Origin: Segatella oulorum JCM 14966
GTDB lineage: Bacteria; Bacteroidota; Bacteroidia; Bacteroidales; Bacteroidaceae
Reading direction: 5' to 3'
Length of the DNA: 45,826 nt
NCBI RefSeq assembly: GCF_000613785.1
Contig: NZ_BAJQ01000018.1
Location: forward strand, 1 to 45,826
Shown: positions 7,994 to 17,885 of the stretch, one piece after another
Layout: every line of letters begins with the position of its first letter
Position numbering within the stretch: position 1 is the stretch's first letter
Made by a program: the position numbers and the translations under genes
The notes under the pieces: model-generated
Told to the model about the DNA's origin: nothing
Seen by the model: the letters and a program-made list of their open reading frames with translations, nothing else
Database searches by the model: none

Positions 7994-9754
7994 TCAATCT
8001 TTCGTGCTCGGATTTAAACGAATCTGCAACTCTTCCAACTGTTTATCGTCAAGCACACCGGCGCATCTAACATCACATCGCGGCCGCTGTTGTTCTTCGG
8101 AAAAGCGATGCAATCGCGGATGGAATCGAGGCCTGCCATGATGCTCACGAAGCGATCTAAGCCAAAAGCCAAGCCGGCATGGGGAGGAGCACCATATTTG
8201 AAAGCATTCATGAGGAAGCCAAATTGCGCCTCGGCACGCTCTTTTGTGAAGCCTAAAACTTCAAACATCTTCTCTTGCAGTTGTGTGTCGTGAATTCTGA
8301 GTGAGCCTCCTCCAACTTCGATACCATTGCAAACAAAGTCATAGGCTTTGGCGCGCACCTGTTCGGGATGCTCATCTAACAGTGGCAAATCGTCGGGGTT
8401 GGGCATGGTGAATGGATGGTGCGTAGCATGAGGCGTTGCTCTTCGTCGCTCCATTCGAACAGTGGAAAATCAATAATCCACAGGCATTTGAACACGTCTT
8501 TATTGCGCAGTCCCAAACGGTCACCCATCTCCAAACGCAGCGCACACAGCTGAATGCGCGTGGCATTGGGTTTGTCGCCCGAAAGAATCAGCATCAAATC
8601 GCCTGGCTTTGCATCGCCCTTTTGGAGCACGCTGCGCAAGACCTCTTCAGGATAGAATTTATCGATGGAACTCTTGATGCTTCCATCCTCATTATATTTA
8701 ATGTAAACAAGTCCTTTCGCCCCAATCTGCGGACGTTTTACGAAGTCGGTGAGCTCGTCTAATTGCTTACGGCTGTAGTGTGCACATCCCGGCACACATA
8801 TTCCGCCGATGTATTGTGCATCGTCGAAAACAGAGAACGAACCTTTGCCGGCGAAGGCTTCTTTCAGTTCAACGAATTCCATACCGAAGCGCAAATCGGG
8901 CTTGTCGCTGCCAAAGCGTTTCATGGCTTCCTGCCACGTCATCCGCTCCAACGGCGGCAACTCAACGCCACGAATCTCCTTAAACAGATGGCGTGCCATG
9001 CGCTCAAACAATTCCAAAACATCGTCTTGGTCGACAAAGCTCATCTCGCAGTCAATTTGTGTGAATTCGGGTTGGCGGTCGGCGCGGAGATCTTCGTCGC
9101 GGAAACATTTTGCAATTTGGAAATAACGGTCGAATCCCGCAACCATCAACAGCTGTTTCAACGTCTGAGGACTTTGTGGTAAGGCGTAGAATTGACCTGG
9201 ATTCATGCGGCTCGGCACGACAAAATCGCGTGCCCCCTCAGGCGTACTTCCTATCAACACCGGTGTTTCAACCTCCATGAATTGCTGCGCATCGAGGAAG
9301 TTGCGGATGAGAATGGTCATGCGGTGGCGCAATTCAATGTTACGGCGAACGGCATTCCGTCGCAAATCCAAATAGCGGTATTTCATGCGCAGGTCATCGC
9401 CGCCGTCGGTCTCGTCTTCAATGGTGAAAGGCGGAGTCAGCGACGGAGATAAGATTTGAAGCCGCTCGGCCAGGATTTCGATTTCGCCGGTATCCATCTT
9501 GGGGTTCTTGCTTTCGCGTTCGCTCACCCTACCCACGACCTGAATGCAATATTCGCGCCCCAATCTGTTGGCTGCATCGAAGAGCGAACTGTCTGCGGTG
9601 CTGTTGAAAACGAGCTGTGTGATGCCATAACGGTCGCGAAGATCAATAAAGGTCATGCCACCCATTTTCCTTATCCGTTGCACCCAACCGGCTAAGGTTA
9701 CCGAGGTGCCCGCGTCGCAAGCCTAAGCTCGCCACATGTTTTTGTCCTATACAT
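7994..9754 (-). CDS. aspS: Aspartate-tRNA ligase, frame broken at three sites
   Basis: Class II aspartyl-tRNA synthetase, which charges tRNA-Asp. The N-terminal OB fold ([18 protein letters not shown]), motif 2 region ([18 protein letters not shown]) and motif 3 (GLAFGLDRF) are present. As read, the frame breaks three times: near 9715 just after the start [13 protein letters not shown], near 8426 (EEQRLM joins [13 protein letters not shown]), and near 8060 (DAP joins [15 protein letters not shown]). One added C on the plus strand at each site restores a 587-residue protein of normal length. As an essential single gene it is more likely mis-sequenced than dead. The ATG at 9752-9754 follows from the restored N-terminus. 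Confidence 0.92.
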
Positions 9755-9789
9755 ATAATAATAATGTTATGAATTCGAATTCTGTTGTG

Positions 9790-9797
9790 CAAAGTTA
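9790..9797 (-). promoter_or_regulatory. -7 box upstream of aspS
   Basis: TAACTTTG on the minus strand, 35 bp before the inferred aspS ATG at 9754. Its position supports that upstream start over the internal Met at 9683. No clear -33 box. Confidence 0.55.
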
Positions 9798-9925
9798 CGA
9801 AATAAATGCAACATTAAATCATACAAGCCCGAAGAATGCGCGAAATCCAAAAATATCGGTTGCCCATCTTGACAAACGCTCCAAAACGGTTTCGAGACAG
9901 CAGCAAACCTCATTTTGTCCTCATC

Positions 9926-10315
9926 GGCGAGCACCTCGCCGCGACTATCTTTTCATTTCAGTGCATCGGCGAGCACCTTTTCCTGCGATAAACAGCGCGG
10001 AATATCGGCGGCGAACTGTTCGCCAGCAACCTTTTCTCGATTTAGTCCGTCGGCGAACTATTCGCCGGCATACATTTCTTGTGTTTGTCCATCGGCGAAC
10101 TATTCGCCAGCAACCTTTTTCGATTTAGTCCATCGGCGAACTGTTCGCCAGCAACCTTTTCTCGATTTAGTCCGTCGGCGAACTGTTCGCCGGCAACCTT
10201 TTTCGATTTAGTCCGTCGGCGAACTGTTCGCCAGCAACCTTTTTCGTTTTAGTCCGTCGGCGAACTATTCGCCAGCAACCTTTTCTCGATTTAGTCCGTC
10301 GGCGAACTGTTCGCC
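9926..10315. repeat. Tandem array 2: ~41-bp units with a GGCGAA-type palindrome
   Basis: Perfect or near-perfect palindromes GGCGAACTGTTCGCC (or ...CTATTCGCC) begin at 10010, 10052, 10094, 10135, 10177, 10218, 10259 and 10301, always 41 or 42 bp apart. An earlier copy at 9926 is GGCGAGCACCTCGCC, still fully paired, and a degenerate one lies near 9968. The 26-bp linker is conserved (CAGCAACC, then CGATTTAGTCC), so these are tandem repeats, not CRISPR. The array fills the aspS-uvrA gap. ORFs crossing it are artefacts of periodic sequence. Confidence 0.92.
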
Positions 10316-10320
10316 GGCAA

Positions 10321-10565
10321 CCTTGGAACACGGAACCACACGAGAAATGGTAGGGGCGGCGCCTGTGTGCCCGCCCGAACGTCCGCGCAGCGGCGTTTCC
10401 ATCTGCAAAGAGCACGTTCCCCACCCGCAAAGGAGGCATCTCCATGCGTCGAAATGTTTGTGCATTGCGCATGATGCACACCTGCTAACGATGGATGCGC
10501 CCCTGCAGGGCGACACGGGCGGGCACACAGGCACCGCCCCTACCAACCTCCATCAAACCCCTCTT
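10321..10565. mobile_element. MITE-like ~245-bp repeat, copy A
   Basis: First of two copies in the same orientation, offset by exactly 378 bp. The core is bounded by a 29-bp inverted repeat with one mismatch: 10349-10377 (GGTAGGGGCGGCGCCTGTGT onward) and 10516-10544 (ending GCACCGCCCCTACC). It contains no credible gene. Terminal inverted repeats, small size and multiple copies fit a non-autonomous element or REP-like repeat. No transposase is present in the window, so mobility is inferred. Confidence 0.7.
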
Positions 10566-10594
10566 CCGGCAATCATTTCTTGTTTTTGTCCGTC

Positions 10595-10693
10595 GGCAAA
10601 CCGTTTGCCGCCAACCATTCCACGCGTTTGCTCGTCGGCAAACTCTTCGCCGGCAATCATTTCTTGTTTTTGTCCGTCGGCAGAGCCTCTTCC
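10595..10693. repeat. Tandem array 2, continuation between the MITE-like copies
   Basis: Three more units begin at 10595, 10637 and 10679, 42 bp apart. Their palindromes are GGCAAACCGTTTGCC (perfect), GGCAAACTCTTCGCC and a decayed GGCAGAGCCTCTTCC. The first keeps full pairing with different bases from the main array. A further decayed unit lies at about 10965-11035, next to the uvrA stop codon. The MITE-like copies therefore sit inside the array. Confidence 0.8.
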
Positions 10694-10698
10694 GGCAA

Positions 10699-10943
10699 CC
10701 TTGGGACACGGAGCCACACGAGAAATGGTAGGGGCGGCGCCTGTGTGCCCGCCCGAACGTCCGCGCAGCGGCGTTTCCATCTGCAAAGAGCACGTCCTCC
10801 ATCCGCAAAGGAGGCGTCTCCATCCACAGAAATGTTTGTGCATTGCGCATGATGCACGCCTGCTAACGATGGATGCGCCCTTGCAGGGCGACACGGGCGG
10901 GCACACAGGCACCGCCCCTACCAACCTCCATCAAACCCTTCTG
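10699..10943. mobile_element. MITE-like ~245-bp repeat, copy B
   Basis: Second copy, colinear with copy A without gaps, with scattered substitutions. The inverted repeats lie at 10727-10755 and 10894-10922. Both copies start just after a GGCAACCTT of the surrounding array. The unit that duplicated may therefore be MITE plus flanking array units, rather than two separate insertions. Confidence 0.7.
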
Positions 10944-11043
10944 CCACGCAACTATCTTGTGTGTTTGTTCATCGGGAGCCCCTCGCCGGCAACCAACCTT
11001 TCTTGCGTGTTTGTTCATCGGCGAACGATTTCTCTTGCGGCCG

Positions 11044-13875
11044 TTAATGCCGTTGGAGCACGGGTGCTAAGAACTTTGCGGTGTAACCTTTGCCTGCTTT
11101 GGCAATGGCTTCGGGGGTGCCTTGGGCAACAATCTTTCCGCCGCCCGAGCCACCTTCGGGGCCGATGTCGATGATGTGGTCGGCCAATTTGATGACGTCT
11201 AAATTGTGTTCGATGATGATGACCGTGTTACCCTTGTCAACCAACTTCTGAAGCACATCCATCAAGATGCGGATGTCTTCGAAATGCAGTCCCGTGGTGG
11301 GCTCGTCGAGGATGTAGAGCGTTTTTCCGGTGTCGCGTTTCGCCAATTCGGTGGCCAATTTCACACGCTGACTTTCGCCGCCCGAAAGGGTAGTAGAGCT
11401 TTGTCCCAACTTGATGTAGCCCAGCCCCACCTCTTGCAAGGCCTTGATTTTGTTGAGAATGTTGGGTGTGTTTTCGAAGAATTCCATGGCCTGGTTGATG
11501 GTCATGTCGAGCACGTCGGCAATGGATTTCCCCTTGAACCTCACTTCCAATGTTTCGCGGTTGTAGCGTTTGCCGTGGCATACTTCGCAGGGCACCATCA
11601 CGTCGGGCAGCAAATTCATTTCAATGGTTTTATAGCCGTTGCCGGCGCAGGCTTCGCAGCGTCCGCCTTTGGTGTTGAATGAGAATCGGCCGGGCTTGTA
11701 GCCTCTGATTTTGGCCTCGGGCAGGTTGACGAAGAGGGCGCGAATATCGTTGAACACACCGGTGTAGGTGGCGGGATTGCTGCGCGGTGTGCGCCCGATG
11801 GGACTTTGGTCCACGTTGACTACTTTGTCGATGTTGTCGATGCCGAGGCACTCCTCATAGGGCATGGGCTGCTTGAGTGAACGATAGAAGTGGGTGGAGA
11901 GAATGGGTTGCAGCGTTTCGTTGATGAGCGTTGATTTGCCCGAGCCCGATACGCCGGTTACCACGATGAGTTCGCCCAATGGGAACTGCACATCCACCTG
12001 TTTGAGATTGTTGCCTGTGGCGCCTTTGATTTCGAGCATTCTGCCGTTGCCTTTGCGCCGCTTTCGGGGCACTTCGATGGCCCGTGTGCCGTTGAGATAG
12101 TCGGCCGTGAGCGTGTGTTGCTTGAGCATTTCGGCAGGTGTTCCTTGAAACACCACTTCGCCGCCTTTGCGTCCGGCCTTAGGACCGATGTCGATAATCC
12201 AGTCGGCGGCGCGCATCATGTCTTCATCGTGTTCTACGACAATGACGGTGTTGCCCAGGTCGCGCAGTTCTTTGAGCGAGCGAATGAGCCGTTCGTTGTC
12301 GCGTTGGTGCAGGCCGATGCTGGGCTCATCGAGAATGTAGAGCACGTTGACCAGCTGGCTTCCGATTTGAGTGGCCAACCGGATGCGCTGACTTTCTCCG
12401 CCCGAGAGCGTGGCACTTTGTCGATTGAGCGAGAGATAGTCTAAGCCCACCTCGGTGAGAAAGTTGACCCGCTTTTTGATTTCCTTTAAGATTTCGGCAG
12501 CAATGCGTTTCTGTTTCTCATCTAAATGCTGCTCCACCTCGCCAAGCCATGTTTTGAGCGCCGTGATATCCATGTTGGCTAAATCGGCAATGCCTTTGTC
12601 CCAAATCTTATAAGAAAGCGCTTCGCGGTTGAGCCGCATGCCTTTGCACGAGGAGCAAGTGACGGTGGTTTTGAATTGGTCGGCCCATTTCTTTCCCAAT
12701 GCGGTGTCGTCGTTGTCGATGGTGGCTTGAAGATATTTGATGATGCCGTTGAATTCCACGAAATAGTCAGAATTGGAGTGGATGAGTTCTTTGTCGATGC
12801 GCACATTCTCTAACGCGCCATACAACACTTCGTCTAACGCTTCTTTGGGAATGTCTTTTATAGGCGTCTTCAGGTTGCAATCGTGCTTGCGTAGCAGTGC
12901 ATCCACTTGCCAGAAGATCATTTGGTTCTTGTATTTCCCTAAGGGCGCGATGCCGCCTTCGTGAATGCTCAATTTGTCGTTGGGAATAACCTTTTGCAAG
13001 TCAATCTCGGTCACGTAGCCCAGGCCTTTGCAATGGGGGCAGGCGCCTTCGGGCGAGTTGAACGAAAAGATGTTGGGTGCGGGGTCTTTATATGAGATGC
13101 CCGAGGTGGGACACATCAATCGCTTTGAGAAATATTTACCCTCGGTGCAGCCCTTCTCTAACAGCATAATGAGGCCGTCGCCCTGCTTCATCGCTGCTTC
13201 AACGCTCTTGGTTAAGCGCTCGTGCGAAACATCCTCAACCAACATTTTGTCGATGACCAGCTCAATGTTGTGGTTCTTATAACGGTCCACCTTCATGCCG
13301 CGTGTCAGCTCTTCAATCGTCCCATCCACGCGAATATTCATATAGCCCTTTTTGCGCATGCCTTCGAAAAGCTCGCGATAATGTCCTTTGCGGTTTCTCA
13401 CCAGCGGCGAAAGGATGTAGATTTGCTTGCCCGCATAGTCGTGTAAAATCATCTCGAGGATCTTCTCCTCGGTATATTTCACCATCTTCTCGCCCGTAAG
13501 ATAGCTGTAAGCCGTTCCGGCACGTGCATAAAGCAGGCGCGAGAAGTCATAGATTTCTGTGGTGGTGCCTACTGTTGAGCGCGGATTTTTATTGGTGGTT
13601 TTCTGCTCAATGCTGATGACGGGACTCAATCCTGTGATTTTATCTACGTCAGGGCGCTCTAAGTTGCCTAAGAAATTGCGGGCATACGCCGAAAAGGTTT
13701 CAATGTAGCGACGTTGTCCTTCGGCGAAAATCGTATCAAAAGCCAACGACGATTTCCCCGAGCCCGAAAGCCCCGTAATCACCGTTAACGAATTGCGGGG
13801 TATTGTAACATTAATATCTTTAAGGTTGTGCACACGCGCACCCCATACATTTATCTTTTTATCTTCTTTTTCCAT
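11044..13875 (-). CDS. uvrA: Excinuclease ABC subunit A
   Basis: A 943-residue UvrA, the damage-recognition ATPase of nucleotide excision repair, which loads UvrB. There are two ABC modules: Walker [15 protein letters not shown] near residue 37 and [14 protein letters not shown] in the second half. Each half has an LSGGESQR signature and a Walker B ([26 protein letters not shown]). Zinc-finger cysteines are in [10 protein letters not shown] and in [10 protein letters not shown] ... [10 protein letters not shown]. Length is normal and the frame intact. Its stop abuts the hairpin-repeat region. The leader is about 110 nt. Confidence 0.98.
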   Translation of the reverse strand: MEKEDKKINVWGARVHNLKDINVTIPRNSLTVITGLSGSGKSSLAFDTIFAEGQRRYIETFSAYARNFLGNLERPDVDKITGLSPVISIEQKTTNKNPRSTVGTTTEIYDFSRLLYARAGTAYSYLTGEKMVKYTEEKILEMILHDYAGKQIYILSPLVRNRKGHYRELFEGMRKKGYMNIRVDGTIEELTRGMKVDRYKNHNIELVIDKMLVEDVSHERLTKSVEAAMKQGDGLIMLLEKGCTEGKYFSKRLMCPTSGISYKDPAPNIFSFNSPEGACPHCKGLGYVTEIDLQKVIPNDKLSIHEGGIAPLGKYKNQMIFWQVDALLRKHDCNLKTPIKDIPKEALDEVLYGALENVRIDKELIHSNSDYFVEFNGIIKYLQATIDNDDTALGKKWADQFKTTVTCSSCKGMRLNREALSYKIWDKGIADLANMDITALKTWLGEVEQHLDEKQKRIAAEILKEIKKRVNFLTEVGLDYLSLNRQSATLSGGESQRIRLATQIGSQLVNVLYILDEPSIGLHQRDNERLIRSLKELRDLGNTVIVVEHDEDMMRAADWIIDIGPKAGRKGGEVVFQGTPAEMLKQHTLTADYLNGTRAIEVPRKRRKGNGRMLEIKGATGNNLKQVDVQFPLGELIVVTGVSGSGKSTLINETLQPILSTHFYRSLKQPMPYEECLGIDNIDKVVNVDQSPIGRTPRSNPATYTGVFNDIRALFVNLPEAKIRGYKPGRFSFNTKGGRCEACAGNGYKTIEMNLLPDVMVPCEVCHGKRYNRETLEVRFKGKSIADVLDMTINQAMEFFENTPNILNKIKALQEVGLGYIKLGQSSTTLSGGESQRVKLATELAKRDTGKTLYILDEPTTGLHFEDIRILMDVLQKLVDKGNTVIIIEHNLDVIKLADHIIDIGPEGGSGGGKIVAQGTPEAIAKAGKGYTAKFLAPVLQRH

Positions 13876-13991
13876 GCGTTCGTTTCCCTAAAATCTCTTC
13901 AAATGGTTATGCATGCCTTGTGATGTTATCGCATGCAATGGGCAATGAAAACATTACCTATCTGAATCAATCTTTGCCTGTATAATGCGCA

Positions 13992-13999
13992 CAAAGGTA
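13992..13999 (-). promoter_or_regulatory. -7 box for uvrA
   Basis: TACCTTTG on the minus strand in the divergent uvrA/binding-protein gap, about 117 bp before the uvrA ATG. No SOS-like operator was recognised by eye. Confidence 0.55.
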
Positions 14000-14043
14000 G
14001 CAAAAAGATAAGAGTTAACACGTGGGATAAAGACTATTTTTTG

Positions 14044-14051
14044 TATTTTTG
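14044..14051 (+). promoter_or_regulatory. -7 box for the 14079-17578 operon
   Basis: TATTTTTG matches TAnnTTTG and lies 27 bp before the ATG at 14079. A possible TTG start at 14049 overlaps the box itself and is rejected for that reason. Confidence 0.6.
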
Positions 14052-14078
14052 CAGCTGAAAAGTCGCAAACTAAAGATT

Positions 14079-15227
14079 ATGAGAATATATTATCGATACT
14101 TTTTGCTTTTAATTCTTTTGTTGCTCTGCGGTTTCCCACTTGCCCTTTCATCGCAGGCGGCCACGACAGCTAAGGGGCCAATTACCATAGGAGTGATGTT
14201 GCCTTTGCATCAGCTTGATGGCGATGGAAAACGCATGACCGAATATTATCGAGGCATGTTGATGGCCTGTAACCAGTTGAAAACGGCGGGTTATACCATT
14301 CATGTCCAAGCGTGGAATGTGGATGCGAACACCGATATAGAGCAAGTGTTGCAACGCGAGAGCGTTGAAAAGTGCAACGTGATCTTTGGTCCTTTATATA
14401 GCAAGCAAGTAAAGCCTTTAGCCGATTATTGTAAATCGCGGCGCATTCGGTTGGTTATTCCCTTTTCTATCACAGGAAATGAGGTTGCCTCTAACCCGTA
14501 TGTTTTTCAAGTTTATCAAGATGGGGCGCGTCTGACAAACGCTGCTGTGAACGCTTTTTTAGAACGTTTCAGCAAGTGCCACCCCGTGTTTGTCGATTGC
14601 AATGATAGCATTAATCCTAAAGGAGCATTCACGGCAGCTTTGCGAAAGCAACTGGATATAAAAGGTGTTTCCTACAACATTACGAATTTAAAATCGCCCG
14701 ATGATGCTTTTGCGAAGGCTTTCAGCGCCACGCAGCCCAATGTGGTGGTGCTCAACACGGCACGTTCGCCCGAGTTGAATGCTGTTTTTGTAAAGTTAGA
14801 GCGTCTCGAGCAGTTGTATCCCGGTCGGGTGGTGCGTTTGTTTGGCTATACCGAGTGGCTCATGTATGCCTCGTATGATTTTGCGCATTTCTGCAAATAT
14901 GATACGTATATCCCCACAACGTTTTATTATAATGCGTCGGCCACGGCCACACAAACTTTGGAAAAGAGCTATCGCAGCTGGTTTCATGAGCCCCTGATGC
15001 AAGCGCTTCCGCGTTTCGCCATCACAGGTTACGACCATACACAATTCTTCATTCGCGGTATTCTTCAATATGGGAACCAGTTTACGGGCAATCGCTGGCA
15101 GCGTTTCTATCAGCCGTTGCAAACCCCTTTGCAATTTGAACCCGTGGGGAAAGGCGGACGACAGAATACGGCTTTCCAGCTCATTCACTACCTCTATAAC
15201 GGCAGCATTGAGAGCCTTGCCTATTAA
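14079..15227 (+). CDS. Periplasmic-binding-protein (type 1, LivK-like) domain protein
   Basis: A 382-residue secreted protein. Residues 1-25 are a signal peptide (RIYYRYFLLLILLLLCGF, then Ala-rich). Residues 30-380 resemble the type 1 periplasmic binding fold: GPITIGVMLPLHQLDGDG, CNVIFGPLYSKQVKPLADYC and RLVIPFSITGNEV are the strand/loop pattern of the Leu/Ile/Val-binding family. No ABC permease genes are nearby. Bacteroidota relatives often carry an N-terminal LysM domain; this one has none. It is probably co-transcribed with the beta-barrel gene 27 nt downstream. Ligand unknown. Confidence 0.75.
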   Translation: MRIYYRYFLLLILLLLCGFPLALSSQAATTAKGPITIGVMLPLHQLDGDGKRMTEYYRGMLMACNQLKTAGYTIHVQAWNVDANTDIEQVLQRESVEKCNVIFGPLYSKQVKPLADYCKSRRIRLVIPFSITGNEVASNPYVFQVYQDGARLTNAAVNAFLERFSKCHPVFVDCNDSINPKGAFTAALRKQLDIKGVSYNITNLKSPDDAFAKAFSATQPNVVVLNTARSPELNAVFVKLERLEQLYPGRVVRLFGYTEWLMYASYDFAHFCKYDTYIPTTFYYNASATATQTLEKSYRSWFHEPLMQALPRFAITGYDHTQFFIRGILQYGNQFTGNRWQRFYQPLQTPLQFEPVGKGGRQNTAFQLIHYLYNGSIESLAY

Positions 15228-15254
15228 CATGATGAAAGGTCTTTAGAAAAGAAT

Positions 15255-16007
15255 ATGAGATTACGATTAAAAATGCTGCTTTTTGCAGTGCTAAGTGTTA
15301 GCTATTGTTCAACGATCCATGCGCAAATAGGTCAGCATCGCAGCGACTTCGCTGTGGGAGTGAATGGTGGCTATGTGCTGAGCACGGTTGGCTTTATGCC
15401 CACCGTTCCGCAGAAACAGCATGGCGGAATTACAGCGGGACTCTCGATGCGCTACACGAGCGAGAAATATTTCTCGACTATCTGTTCTGTCATGGGTGAA
15501 ATTAATGTCGTGCAAGTGGGCTGGACCGAGGATATTTTAGATGCGAACGACCGGCCTGTAATCAATGGTGCCACGAATGTTGCCGAGAAATATAGTCGCA
15601 ACCTCACGTATGTCCAGGTGCCGATATTTGCACATCTGGCGTGGGGAAAAGAGCAGAAAGGCATGCAATTCTTTTTGAATTTGGGCCCACAGTTTGGCTA
15701 TATGCTGAGCGAGAAAACCAGTATGAACTACAGCTATGCGCAACGCAATGTGGTCGACCGTGTGAGTGCTGTTTCCGAACAAGAAACCATGAAGGTTGCC
15801 CGTCGTTTTGATTACGGCATCGCCGCGGGGATTGGTGGCGAATATGTGCATCCTGCGGTGGGGCATTTTCTACTCGAAGCGCGCTATTATTATGGTTTAG
15901 GCAACATCTTTGCCTCGTCGAAACGCGATTATTTCTCGCGCTCCAACTTTGGGCAGATTGTCATCAAAGCCACCTACCTCTTTGACATGATGCGGACAAG
16001 CAAATAA
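15255..16007 (+). CDS. Outer-membrane beta-barrel protein (PorT/porin family)
   Basis: A 250-residue protein with an N-terminal signal peptide ending STIHAQ and a body of alternating hydrophobic strands: FAVGVNGGYVLSTVG, GITAGLSMRYTSEKYF, FFLNLGPQFGYML, FDYGIAAGIGGEYV, HFLLEARYYYGLGNIF. This is the pattern of small 8-10 strand barrels annotated as porin-family/PorT-like in Bacteroidota. Likely located in the outer membrane; substrate unknown. Gaps of 27 and 23 nt to its neighbours indicate an operon. Confidence 0.8.
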   Translation: MRLRLKMLLFAVLSVSYCSTIHAQIGQHRSDFAVGVNGGYVLSTVGFMPTVPQKQHGGITAGLSMRYTSEKYFSTICSVMGEINVVQVGWTEDILDANDRPVINGATNVAEKYSRNLTYVQVPIFAHLAWGKEQKGMQFFLNLGPQFGYMLSEKTSMNYSYAQRNVVDRVSAVSEQETMKVARRFDYGIAAGIGGEYVHPAVGHFLLEARYYYGLGNIFASSKRDYFSRSNFGQIVIKATYLFDMMRTSK

Positions 16008-16030
16008 TCATCATTTAAATAAATCAATCT

Positions 16031-17578
16031 ATGTTTGAAAATCAACCTAAAGGCCTTTATGCACTTGCATTGGCCAACACGGGCGAGCGTTTTGGTTATT
16101 ACACCATGTTGGCTATCTTTACGCTGTTTATGCAGGCCAAATTCGGTTGGAGCGAATCGCAAGCCGGGCAGGTTTATGCCATTTTCTTAGCCGTCGTTTA
16201 TTTTGCACCGCTTGTCGGAGGCATGATTGCCGACAAGATAGGCTATGGCAAGTGTGTCACCATTGGTTTCGCAACGATGTTCTTAGGCTATTTGGGGCTG
16301 GCCATTCCTACTGCCGCTAACGAAGTGGGCAAGTGGGCTATGTTTGCCGGATTGGCCTGTGTTTCGTTGGGAACGGGGCTGTTTAAAGGCAATTTGCAGG
16401 TGTTGGTGGGCAACCTCTACGATGCACCGAGTATGCCCATCAGCGCGACTCGGCCTTCAGTCTGTTCTACATGGCCATCAACATCGGCGCCATGTTTGCA
16501 CCTTCCACAGCGAAGTGGATCACCAACCTCTATCTCGGCCAGTATGGTTTCCATTATGATGCAGCCAACCTCGACCCCAAATACCTTGAAGTACTCTATG
16601 GTGCTTATGGTCTCTGCTTCGGCGTGGCCTGCATTTCATTGGTACTCTCGGCCTGCATCTATTTCGGATGCCGCAACTGGTTCAAGCATGCCGACATCAC
16701 TGCCAAGCAAGCTAAAACGGCGAATGCCGACGTGCAGGAACTCACACCCAAGCAAACGCGCGACCGCATCGTGGCGCTGCTTCTGGTGTTTGCCGTCGTC
16801 ATTTTCTTTTGGATGGCTTTCCATCAAAACGGGTCGGCGCTCACGTTCTTTGCTAAGAAATATACCAACCTCACCGTTTCGGGCGGCATGCGCATTTGGT
16901 TCAACATCTTCAGCTTGGCCTTGATTGCGCTATCCGTCTACACAGGCTTTGGCACCATGCAAGCAAAAACGCGGAAGAGTCGTCTCATCTGCGGCATGAT
17001 TACTTTTGCCGCCTGGCTTGGTGCCGTGCTTTTGTTTTTGGGAATGGACGACCCCACGAAGACACAGCCCTCTGATTTCCAACAGTTCAATCCGTTCTTC
17101 GTGGTGTCGCTGACTCCTTTCAGCATGTTGTTCTTCGGCATCTTGGCAAGAAGGGTCACGAGGTGAGCGCACCGGCACGCATCGCATGGGGCATGTTGGT
17201 GGCCGCCTTGGGCTTTGCGGTCATCACCTTGGCCTCGACCGACCTCATCTCGCCAATGGATTTGGGCGATAAAACCCAAAGCGTGTTGTCGCCGGGCTGG
17301 CTCATCTCCACCTATTTCACCCTCACCTTGGCCGAGCTGTTGCTTTCGCCCATGGGCATTTCGTTTGTGAGCAAGGTAGCACCGCCAAAATACAAAGGCT
17401 GATGATGGGCGGCTGGTTTGTGGCTACGGCCATCGGCAACTACCTCAGCTCCATCCCTTCGATGTTGTGGAACGAGGTGCCGTTGATGTATAACTGGGGC
17501 ATCCTCATTGCCTTGTGCTTGTTGAGCGCGTTGGTGATGTTTGCCTTGCTGAAGAAGCTCAAGCAAATGACCGCGTAG
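16031..17578 (+). CDS. POT-family peptide/H+ symporter, frame broken at three sites
   Basis: Proton-dependent oligopeptide transporter (MFS), about 516 residues once repaired. The N-terminal family motif region ANTGERFGYYTM (the ExxER-type segment) is at residues 14-25; LGTGLFKGNLQVLVGNLYD and WMAFHQNGSALTFF follow. The frame breaks near 16429 (DAPEYAHQRDSAF is split after DAP), near 17147 (ILAKKGHEVSAP is split) and near 17400 (KYKGLMMGGWF is split). Each is explained by one lost G or C next to an identical base. About 12-14 TM helices. Either mis-sequenced or a recent pseudogene; I favour the former. Confidence 0.88.
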
Positions 17579-17603
17579 AGAAGAAAGCGAAATAAAAACA
17601 AGT

Positions 17604-17866
17604 CAGCGACAGTGTTTCTAACCCGTTTCCAAGTGAGCATGTGTTAGAAACACTGTTTCTGTTTATTTTCCGAGCCGAAACACATTTAGATACAGTGTAT
17701 CTCACCCGTTTTCTTGAAAAAACACGTTAGAAACAGTGTATCTCGTCCGTTTTTTGGGAAAAACACGTTAGAAACAGTGTATCTCGTCCGTTTTCTTGGA
17801 AAAACACGTTAGAAACAGTGTATCTCATCCGTTTTCTTGAAAAAACACGTTAGATACAGTGTATCT
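17604..17866. repeat. Tandem array 3: ~41-bp units with an AGAtACA-type palindrome
   Basis: Palindromic cores begin at 17646 (AGAAACACTGTTTCT), 17688 (AGATACAGTGTATCT), 17729, 17770, 17811 (AGAAACAGTGTATCT, one mispair) and 17852 (AGATACAGTGTATCT). Spacing is 42, 41, 41, 41 and 41 bp. A decayed unit lies near 17604. Linkers (CGTCCGTTTTCTTGG, then AAAACACGTT) are conserved. The array starts 25 bp after the transporter stop and abuts the putative left end of the conjugative element. Confidence 0.92.
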
Positions 17867-17885
17867 CATCCATTTTCTGCAAAAA

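Noticed and set aside
8376..9683. Reading aspS as two genes or as a true pseudogene
   Set aside because: All catalytic motifs are conserved, and three one-base repairs restore the full length. Decay would not leave such clean lesions in an essential gene.
9926..10693. CRISPR array
   Set aside because: The whole 41-42 bp unit is conserved, linkers included. There are no unique spacers and no cas genes.
10323..11174. 283-residue open frame across the repeats
   Set aside because: It arises from periodic, GC-rich repeat sequence without stops and overlaps uvrA. Its composition is Pro/Ser/Arg-rich, and the duplicated segments translate the MITE-like repeat.
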